From Alphaproteobacteria bacterium TMED93 (GTDB lineage Bacteria; Pseudomonadota; Alphaproteobacteria; TMED109), in the NCBI GenBank assembly GCA_002171495.2, contig NHEU02000041.1:1-9187 (forward strand): a stretch of DNA of 9,187 nt, read 5' to 3'. The translations under genes were made by a program, and so were the position numbers. The first letter of the stretch is position 1, and every line of letters begins with the position of its first letter. This document shows, one piece after another, positions 1-4,845 of the stretch. The notes beneath the pieces are model-generated. The model made no database searches. It was not told the DNA's origin and saw nothing but the letters and a program-made list of their open reading frames with translations.

Positions 1-647
1 GTTTTTATAAAATAAACTGTTGCAATAACAGGCTTTCCGAGATTGTCAAAAATAGTAATAGATGTGGAAGCTGTGTATGTACTAGGATCATCTTGTCTAA
101 AGGTTGCATTGTCGTAGTTTTCAAAAACTTGCGAAGATGAATTAAGATTAACTGATAACTGCATATTTTCAGTAGCTTTTGCTTCACCTGACTCTAGTGC
201 TAATTTTAAAGCTTTAGCGTCATCAATTGTACTTCCTTCTACAGAACCGTCAGCACTAACAGGAAGTGCTAAGACAAACTGACCTGAAGAGTCAACAATA
301 AATCTATCATTATTAACACTAAAAGCACCATTTCTAGTAAAAACAGTTTGGTTTGAAGTTGCAGAAGGTTTTAATGCAAAAAATCCTTGTCCTGATATGG
401 CTAAGTCAAGTGCGTTTAGAGATGATGCTATATTTCCTTGAGTAAATTGTTGTTTAATACCTTTCAAAATTGTACCTGAACCAATTGATGAAGATGAATT
501 CTGCAAAGGAGAGGTTGCAAATATATCACCAAATTCAGCTCTTGACCTTTTATATCCAGTAGTAGCAACGTTTGCAATATTGTTAGAAGTCGCAGCAATA
601 TCTGCTTGTGAACCATTAAGACCTGTTAACGCTGTGTAGAACGACAT
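1..647 (-). CDS. flgE: Flagellar hook protein FlgE (N-terminal part, cut by window edge)
   Basis: FlgE polymerises outside the cell into the hook, the universal joint between rod and filament. About 215 codons are visible, read leftward off the window edge. The start is ATG at 645-647, supported by AGGAG at 656-660 with an 8-nt spacer. The N-terminus (MSFYTALTGLNGSQADIAAT) followed by SNNIANVATTGYKRS at residues 21-35 is the rod/hook-family N-terminal helix with the ANxxTxGYK signature. The later stretch PSTYTASTSITIFDNLGKPV, with TVYFIK just after, is the FlgE-type D1/D2 segment, which separates it from FlgF and FlgG. It lies 25 nt downstream of flgD in the same operon. The C-terminal D0/D1 half is outside the window, so intactness cannot be judged. 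Confidence 0.95.
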   Translation of the reverse strand, partial: MSFYTALTGLNGSQADIAATSNNIANVATTGYKRSRAEFGDIFATSPLQNSSSSIGSGTILKGIKQQFTQGNIASSLNALDLAISGQGFFALKPSATSNQTVFTRNGAFSVNNDRFIVDSSGQFVLALPVSADGSVEGSTIDDAKALKLALESGEAKATENMQLSVNLNSSSQVFENYDNATFRQDDPSTYTASTSITIFDNLGKPVIATVYFIK

Positions 648-655
648 ATTTTTTT

Positions 656-660
656 CTCCT
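656..660 (-). promoter_or_regulatory. Ribosome binding site of flgE
   Basis: AGGAG (CTCCT on the plus strand) lies 8 nt before the ATG at 645-647, inside the 25-nt flgD-flgE gap. It fixes the start of the truncated flgE frame and suggests strong, independent translation of the abundant hook subunit. Confidence 0.8.
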
Positions 661-672
661 GTTTAATAAATT

Positions 673-1362
673 TTAATTCCTAAACCTAACTGCTTTACTT
701 GCATCAATTAGGCCATATCCATCAACATCTAATTTTATTTGATTATTTTCTGTAGAAGTTCCCAATACTTTAGAAAAAACTGAAGTAGCTAATGCTTGGT
801 CAGGATTATCTCCTAAAAATGCAGAGATAAATATTTTTTCATTATCTTTTTTTATTTCTTCAGGCACTTTATCCCAAGAAAATCCTACTAATCCTCTGCT
901 CTGACCTCCTAAATCAAGCTGGTCTATAATTTCTCCGTTTTCCTTTTGAAAAAATACTTGCAACTTAGTAGTAGCATTTGGTACGTCAATGACTCCCTCT
1001 ACATTATCTTTGCCATTTGCTCTTACTACATTTCCTGGAACCAGAACAGAATGCCCTAAATATTGTGATGCTGTAGCTATTCTAAAGCTATCTAATTTAT
1101 CATTGATTGCTTTCATTTGAGTACCCATTTCAGTTATTCCAGTAACCGTAGAAAACTGAGCCATTTGAGCTATAAAATCTCCATTTTCCATTGGAGCAAA
1201 AGGATCTTGGTTTTGTAACTGTGTTGTCATTAATTTTAAAAAATCTTCTTGTCCTAAAGTAGATTTATTTTCCACAGCTTTTTTATCTTCTGAAGACTTT
1301 ACTCCCAACTTATCTAATATTCTTTGTAACGATTGTTGGGACGCTTTATTAATTTCTGTCAT
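673..1362 (-). CDS. flgD: Flagellar hook assembly (cap) protein FlgD
   Basis: FlgD is the scaffold that caps the growing hook, lets FlgE polymerise and is then discarded. The protein has 229 residues, about the length of gammaproteobacterial FlgD. The conserved N-terminal export/cap segment spans roughly residues 36-80 (GQEDFLKLMTTQLQNQDP, then PMENGDFIAQMAQFSTVTGI). The middle and C-terminal part (about 100-229), including DLGGQSRGLVGFSWD near 150-165, fits the Tudor/Ig-like hybrid domain. The ATG at 1360-1362 is preceded by AAGGA at 1371-1375, which overlaps the flgC stop codon; the gap to flgC is 11 nt. The PMENG...AQFSTVTGI wording and the length resemble Pseudomonas-type FlgD more than the short alphaproteobacterial form. 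That is a judgement by eye. Confidence 0.96.
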   Translation of the reverse strand: MTEINKASQQSLQRILDKLGVKSSEDKKAVENKSTLGQEDFLKLMTTQLQNQDPFAPMENGDFIAQMAQFSTVTGITEMGTQMKAINDKLDSFRIATASQYLGHSVLVPGNVVRANGKDNVEGVIDVPNATTKLQVFFQKENGEIIDQLDLGGQSRGLVGFSWDKVPEEIKKDNEKIFISAFLGDNPDQALATSVFSKVLGTSTENNQIKLDVDGYGLIDASKAVRFRN

Positions 1363-1373
1363 ATTTTATATCC

Positions 1374-1787
1374 TTACTTTCCTATATTTAATGTTCTCAT
1401 AGTCAAATTTCTTATTGTATTTAGTACTTCTATATTATTTGTGTACTGTCTTTGTGTTTCTAGCATTTCTACCATTTCTTCATCCATATCAACTGCTGCT
1501 TTAAAAATATATCCATTTTCATCAGCTGCTGGATGATTTGGTTGATAGGTTTTAATAGGCTCTCTATCTAAACTTTCTACTCTAATTGCATCTACAGTAG
1601 ACAAACCTGTTTGTTTTAACTTGTCAGAGTAAATAGTTTTAAAAACAGGTCTTAATGGTTTATATACATCTTCTTTAACTCCAGATACATTATTTGCATT
1701 TGCTAGATTAGATGCTATAGCATTCATTCTAACTATTTGAGCTGACATTGCTCTTGCTGCTACATCATATACATTTTTAATCCCCAT
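1374..1787 (-). CDS. flgC: Flagellar basal-body rod protein FlgC
   Basis: FlgC is a proximal rod subunit of the flagellar basal body, exported by the flagellar type III apparatus into the periplasm. It has 137 residues, the usual family length. The N-terminal helix (MSAQIVRMNAIASNLANANN, residues 14-33) and the C-terminal helix (EVLNTIRNLTMRTLNIGK) form the two-helix D0 core. YQPNHPAADENGY in the middle is the classic FlgC block. The ATG at 1785-1787 lies only 2 nt after the flgB stop. Its ribosome site (AGGGAGAG, 1793-1800) sits inside the last flgB codons, which implies translational coupling. The NHPAADENGY block and VYKPLRPVF match beta/gammaproteobacterial FlgC well. Confidence 0.97.
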   Translation of the reverse strand: MGIKNVYDVAARAMSAQIVRMNAIASNLANANNVSGVKEDVYKPLRPVFKTIYSDKLKQTGLSTVDAIRVESLDREPIKTYQPNHPAADENGYIFKAAVDMDEEMVEMLETQRQYTNNIEVLNTIRNLTMRTLNIGK

Positions 1788-1789
1788 TA

Positions 1790-2176
1790 TTACTCTCCCT
1801 TGATTGCTGACATTAAAGTATTAATTTTTCCACTTAAAAAAGACAATGTGCTTTGATACTTCATAGAATTTTCAGCAAACTGAAGTTGTTCTACTGCTAG
1901 CTCAACAGTATTGCCATCTAAGCTTGGATTTATATTTTTCCTAAATTGAACTTGTCCAGGGGATGCTGGTCTCATTACCGGTATATGTTGATCATCAGTA
2001 ACTTTAATAGGTCCCGAGGTTTGATACTTTTTTATCTCTGCTTCAAAGTTAATATCTCTAGCTTTATAATGAGGTGTAGCGGAGTTAGCTATATTAGAAG
2101 CTAATATCTCATTTCTTTTTGATCTTAAACTTAGAGCTGCTCCAAGCATTTTTAAATTTTGTTTTATACCTTGCAT
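1790..2176 (-). CDS. flgB: Flagellar basal-body rod protein FlgB
   Basis: FlgB is the most proximal rod protein, joining the MS ring/FliE to the rod. It has 128 residues, slightly short of the roughly 135 usual. Residues 23-44 (EILASNIANSATPHYKARDI onwards) are the FlgB signature. The C-terminal block SLDGNTVELAVEQLQFAENS followed by YQSTLSFLSGKI is the family's second conserved helix. The ATG at 2174-2176 has only a weak upstream GAAA. The next in-frame Met (residue 10) would remove part of the N-terminal helix, and an in-frame TAA lies six codons upstream, so this start is the only good one. It is the first gene of the flgBCDE operon, directly downstream of the sigma-54 promoter at 2211-2226. 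Confidence 0.96.
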   Translation of the reverse strand: MQGIKQNLKMLGAALSLRSKRNEILASNIANSATPHYKARDINFEAEIKKYQTSGPIKVTDDQHIPVMRPASPGQVQFRKNINPSLDGNTVELAVEQLQFAENSMKYQSTLSFLSGKINTLMSAIKGE

Positions 2177-2210
2177 AATTTCAATATAATTTTATTTTTG
2201 GTTCATAATT

Positions 2211-2226
2211 TGCAAATACAGTGCCA
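2211..2226 (-). promoter_or_regulatory. Sigma-54 (RpoN) -24/-12 promoter for flgBCDE
   Basis: On the minus strand the sequence reads TGGCACTGTATTTGCA. This is TGGCAC, five bases, then TTGCA, an exact match to the sigma-54 core consensus, with the required 10 bases between the GG (-24) and GC (-12) pairs. Taking the C as -12 puts transcription start near 2200, giving a leader of about 24 nt to the flgB ATG. Sigma-54 control of rod/hook genes through an enhancer-binding activator (FleQ/FlrC class) is known in many polar-flagellated bacteria. An activator would normally bind about 100 bp or more upstream, here inside the divergent gene at 2258 onward. No specific activator site was recognised. 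Confidence 0.85.
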
Positions 2227-2247
2227 AAATGATAGTTATTTTAATAT

Positions 2248-2252
2248 AGGAG
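2248..2252 (+). promoter_or_regulatory. Ribosome binding site choosing the start at 2258
   Basis: AGGAG with a 5-nt spacer precedes the ATG at 2258-2260. It decides between this start and the upstream in-frame ATG at 2159. The latter would add 33 residues of unrelated hydrophobic sequence and would overlap flgB and its sigma-54 promoter. Confidence 0.8.
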
Positions 2253-2257
2253 TTATT

Positions 2258-3223
2258 ATGAACCTAGCACCAGAAATTCAAAAAATGAGAGACGCTATAT
2301 TAGAAAGAGTTAAAGGTAAGTCTTTAAGTGAAGTCTCTGAAATAGTAAATGAAGTTTTACTAAATGAAACAAATAATATAAATAGACTTGCTGCCTTGTC
2401 AGCAAGAGTTCAAATATTAAGAGATTTTACAAAAAAAGAATTTAACCTTAATAAAGGTAATAGTTTATTAAATAAAGACATTAACAAAGAAACATCAAAG
2501 AAAGAGATAGCAGTAGAAAATAACTCTCAAGAAAAGAATCAAAACGATGAAAGTTGGGTTAGAGTAGAAATGTTAAAATCTGGTATTGTTAATGGTGTAA
2601 GGTTTCCTGAAGGCGTAGTAATAGATGTAAGTAAATCAGATGCAGATAAATTAGCTGAAGAAGGATTAACAAAAATAGTAGAAACTACTATTAATGATGA
2701 TGCTACCTCTAAAGAAGAAGTAAAGGATGCGCCTAAGGAAGAAGCTAAAGAAGCTGCTGCTAAAGAAGAAGTAAAGGATACACCTAAAGAAGAAGTTAAA
2801 GAAGCTGCTGCTAAAGAAGAAGTAAAGGATGTACCCAAAGAAGAAGTTAAAAAAGAAGTAAAGGATGTACCCAAAGAAGAAGTTAAAGAAGCTGCTGCTA
2901 AAGAAGAAGTTAAAGAAGCTGCTGCTAAAGAAGAAGTAAAGGATGTACCTAAGGAAGAAGTTAAGGTTAATATTAATGATGCATTAACTGATGTAAAATC
3001 CGCTGACGCTTCTACCAGTGAAGAAATAAAAAACAAATCTAATATAGAAGAAAAAAAAATAATAAAAAAAAAATCAACTAAAATAACAGAAGAGACTATA
3101 GAACTTACTGATCCTAAAGCAGTTGCTGAGGCTTTAGGACTAAATGAGAAAAAGAAAAAAGAGCAAGAACCAGTTGAAATTGAGGAAGAAGTAGACTTAG
3201 AAACTTTAGAAACTGGAAAATAA
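2258..3223 (+). CDS. Unrecognised acidic/lysine-rich protein with KEEVKEAAA repeat array
   Basis: I do not recognise this 321-residue protein. It has no signal peptide or membrane segment, so it is probably cytoplasmic. Visible parts are: residues 1-65, predicted helical (APEIQKMRDAILERVKGKSL and on); a charged linker to about 98; a compact segment at 100-142 (WVRVEMLKSGIVNGVRFPEG then VVIDVSKSDADKLAEEGL); a tandem repeat array at 152-236 alternating KEEVKDxP and KEEVKEAAA; and a highly charged tail ending in LETLETGK. The start is set by AGGAG at 2248-2252. It diverges from flgB across 81 bp and lies 3 nt before the lipoprotein gene, then tyrS, so it probably heads that operon. A weak sigma-70-like pair (TTTGCA at 2209-2214, GATAGT at 2231-2236) overlaps the sigma-54 site. 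Adjacency to flagellar genes does not prove a motility role. Confidence 0.85.
   Translation: MNLAPEIQKMRDAILERVKGKSLSEVSEIVNEVLLNETNNINRLAALSARVQILRDFTKKEFNLNKGNSLLNKDINKETSKKEIAVENNSQEKNQNDESWVRVEMLKSGIVNGVRFPEGVVIDVSKSDADKLAEEGLTKIVETTINDDATSKEEVKDAPKEEAKEAAAKEEVKDTPKEEVKEAAAKEEVKDVPKEEVKKEVKDVPKEEVKEAAAKEEVKEAAAKEEVKDVPKEEVKVNINDALTDVKSADASTSEEIKNKSNIEEKKIIKKKSTKITEETIELTDPKAVAEALGLNEKKKKEQEPVEIEEEVDLETLETGK
2711..2965 (+). repeat. In-frame tandem repeat, 51-bp period (17 residues)
   Basis: The array encodes residues 152-236 of the unrecognised protein. Each full unit joins an 8-codon module (KEEVKDxP) and a 9-codon module (KEEVKEAAA). Units run 2711-2761 and 2762-2812 (both full), 2813-2851 (lacks EAAA), 2852-2899 (starts KEVKDVP, one Glu short), 2900-2926 (a lone KEEVKEAAA) and 2927-2965 (partial). 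The valine codon is GTA in the KEEVKD module but GTT in the KEEVKE module throughout, so the array grew by duplicating a two-module DNA unit and then lost pieces. EAAAK-like stretches favour rigid helix, with a proline break about every 17 residues. Confidence 0.93.
3051..3073 (+). repeat. Twin poly-A tracts (A9 and A10) inside the repeat-protein gene
   Basis: A9 at 3051-3059 and A10 at 3064-3073 encode EKKIIKKK. In the A10 tract, losing one A leads to TAA after CAA CTA AAA, and gaining one leads to TAA after ATC AAC. Slippage in either direction would therefore truncate the protein at about residue 275. Such runs are also expected by chance in an AT-rich genome. Confidence 0.6.
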
Positions 3224-3226
3224 ATA

Positions 3227-3574
3227 ATGATAGAAAAATTTGTATTTAAATTTTTTGTGGTATTAACAACAACTTTTTTTTTGAGCAGTTGCGAAAAATT
3301 TAAAAGGTTTGGTCAAGAAAAGTATCTTTGCTCTGAAAACAAGCTATCAATAAATCAAATTGATATAATAAAAACTAATTCAATTAAAAAAGCATATATG
3401 GTCATAGAAGGTCAAGAAGTACCAATTCAAATAGAGTCAATTGATAAAAATGAAATATTACTATTTAGTAATAATTTTAAAATAAAAATTAACAAAAACA
3501 ATAATGAGGTGTCCATTAGCGATGAAAATAAAATACATTTCTTGAAATGTGAATCTGAAACTTTTAATATGTAA
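3227..3574 (+). CDS. Small predicted outer-membrane lipoprotein, function unknown
   Basis: The protein has 115 residues. A lysine-bearing N-terminus, a hydrophobic stretch (FFVVLTTTFFL) and a lipobox LSSC at residues 19-22 predict cleavage by signal peptidase II and lipidation of Cys22. Residue +2 is Glu rather than Asp, which by the Lol rule predicts outer-membrane sorting. The mature part is about 94 residues, apparently beta-rich, with two more cysteines (C35 near its start and C108 near its end) that could pair. The gene starts 3 nt after the preceding stop and ends 2 nt before tyrS, so it is probably translationally linked to both. No clear Shine-Dalgarno is seen. The Cys spacing loosely recalls MliC-type lysozyme-inhibitor lipoproteins, but the similarity is too weak to name it. 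Confidence 0.85.
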   Translation: MIEKFVFKFFVVLTTTFFLSSCEKFKRFGQEKYLCSENKLSINQIDIIKTNSIKKAYMVIEGQEVPIQIESIDKNEILLFSNNFKIKINKNNNEVSISDENKIHFLKCESETFNM

Positions 3575-3576
3575 AA

Positions 3577-4845
3577 ATGAATAATAGCATAAAAGATTTT
3601 TTAGATATTTTATCCTCAAGAGGGTTTATACATCAGACTACTGATTTAGAAGACCTTCAAAAAAAAAATACAAATATTATAGGCTATACAGGTTTTGACT
3701 GCACAGCAGACTGCTTACATGTTGGAAGCTTATTACAACTAATGTTATTGAGATGGCTACAAAAAACTGATAATAAGCCAATAGTTTTAATGGGAGGTGG
3801 AACTACTAAAATTGGAGATCCCTCAGGTAAGGATGAAACAAGAAAAATACTTGATGAACCAACTATTAATAATAACTTAGAAGGCATAAAAGAAATAATT
3901 TTAAAGTTTATTAAGTTTGATAATTCCAGCTATGGTGCTGTATTAGTGAATAACTCTGAATGGCTTGATGATATTAACTATATAGATTTTCTTAGAAATT
4001 TTGGTCGTCATTTTTCTGTAAATAGAATGTTAAGTTTTGAGTCAGTTAAAACTAGACTTGATAGGGAACAAAATTTAAGTTTCTTGGAATTTAATTATAT
4101 GATCACTCAAGCTTATGACTATTATTATTTAAATAAAAATTTAAATTGCAACGTGCAATTTGGGGGTTCTGATCAATGGGGTAACATAATAAATGGAATT
4201 GATCTTATCAAAAAAACATCAAGTAGTGAGAATAAAACTTCTAATGTACATGCAATTACCTCTCCTTTAATTACATCCTCCAATGGACAAAAAATGGGAA
4301 AAACATCAAACGGAGCAGTATGGCTATCAGAAAAATATATATCAGTATTTGATTTTTGGCAATTTTGGAGAAATACAACTGATGAAGATGTGATAAAATT
4401 TTTGAAACTGTTTACTGAAATAGAGTTAAAGGAAATAAATAAGTTAGAAAAGTTAGAAGGTGAAGAATTAAATGATGCTAAAATTTTACTTGCTAACTCT
4501 GTTACAGAAATAGTACATGGCGCTGAAAAAGCAGATTTAGCCTTAAAATCTTCCGACCCTTTAATAGCGAATAAACTTGAAGTTAATGATAGCTTACCAA
4601 GTGTCGACTTAAAATTAAATTTATTAGAAAATGGGATTCCATTTTATAAAGTTTTTACATTAGAAAATATTTTATGCAAATCTAATAGCGAAGCTAGAAG
4701 GCTAATTCAACAAGGTGGGGCGAAGCTGAATGGTATTAAAATTTTGGACATCAATTATCTTGTCACTAAAAATGATATACAAGAAAATAAATTAATTCTT
4801 ATTTCTGCTGGAACAAAGAGGCATGCAATATTAAAAATTAACTAG
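3577..4845 (+). CDS. tyrS: Tyrosyl-tRNA synthetase
   Basis: TyrRS is a cytoplasmic class I aminoacyl-tRNA synthetase that charges tRNA-Tyr with tyrosine using ATP. The 422 residues are full length. Visible elements are the HIGH-type motif HVGS (48-51), IGDPSGKDETR (79-89), the tyrosine-binding residues Y37, Y174, Q178 and D181 (YMITQAYD), GGSDQWGN (196-203), the KMSKS-type loop KMGKT (239-243) and a C-terminal S4-like RNA-binding domain (about 356-420, with SEARRLIQQGGAKLNG). GFDCTADCLHVGSL, MGGGTTKIGDPSGKDETR and VFDFWQFWRNT are the wording usual in alphaproteobacterial TyrRS. It starts 2 nt after the lipoprotein stop. Its TAG overlaps the stop of the convergent AsmA-like gene by 4 nt. Confidence 0.98.
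   Translation: MNNSIKDFLDILSSRGFIHQTTDLEDLQKKNTNIIGYTGFDCTADCLHVGSLLQLMLLRWLQKTDNKPIVLMGGGTTKIGDPSGKDETRKILDEPTINNNLEGIKEIILKFIKFDNSSYGAVLVNNSEWLDDINYIDFLRNFGRHFSVNRMLSFESVKTRLDREQNLSFLEFNYMITQAYDYYYLNKNLNCNVQFGGSDQWGNIINGIDLIKKTSSSENKTSNVHAITSPLITSSNGQKMGKTSNGAVWLSEKYISVFDFWQFWRNTTDEDVIKFLKLFTEIELKEINKLEKLEGEELNDAKILLANSVTEIVHGAEKADLALKSSDPLIANKLEVNDSLPSVDLKLNLLENGIPFYKVFTLENILCKSNSEARRLIQQGGAKLNGIKILDINYLVTKNDIQENKLILISAGTKRHAILKIN

Noticed and set aside
5..187. 60-residue minus-strand frame at the window edge
   Set aside because: It is in a different frame from flgE, whose reading is continuous across this stretch with family motifs.
1333..1536. 67-residue plus-strand frame across the flgC-flgD junction
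   Set aside because: It is antisense to two well-supported flagellar genes and has no recognisable features.
2192..2206. Four-codon micro-ORF (MNQK) in the flgB leader, possible regulatory uORF
   Set aside because: The sigma-54 promoter predicts transcription starting near 2200, downstream of its ATG, and it has no ribosome site.
2159..2257. Upstream in-frame ATG (2159) as the start of the repeat-protein gene
   Set aside because: It would overlap flgB and the sigma-54 promoter and adds hydrophobic sequence unlike the rest of the protein. The ATG at 2258 has AGGAG at ideal spacing.
2539..3036. 165-residue antisense frame opposite the repeat array
   Set aside because: It is the Ser/Leu/Thr-rich mirror of the KEEVKEAAA repeat, stays open because of repeat composition, and has no plausible ribosome site.
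3227..3574. Naming the lipoprotein as an MliC-type lysozyme inhibitor
   Set aside because: Only size, lipobox and two cysteines agree; the conserved MliC core motifs are not evident.
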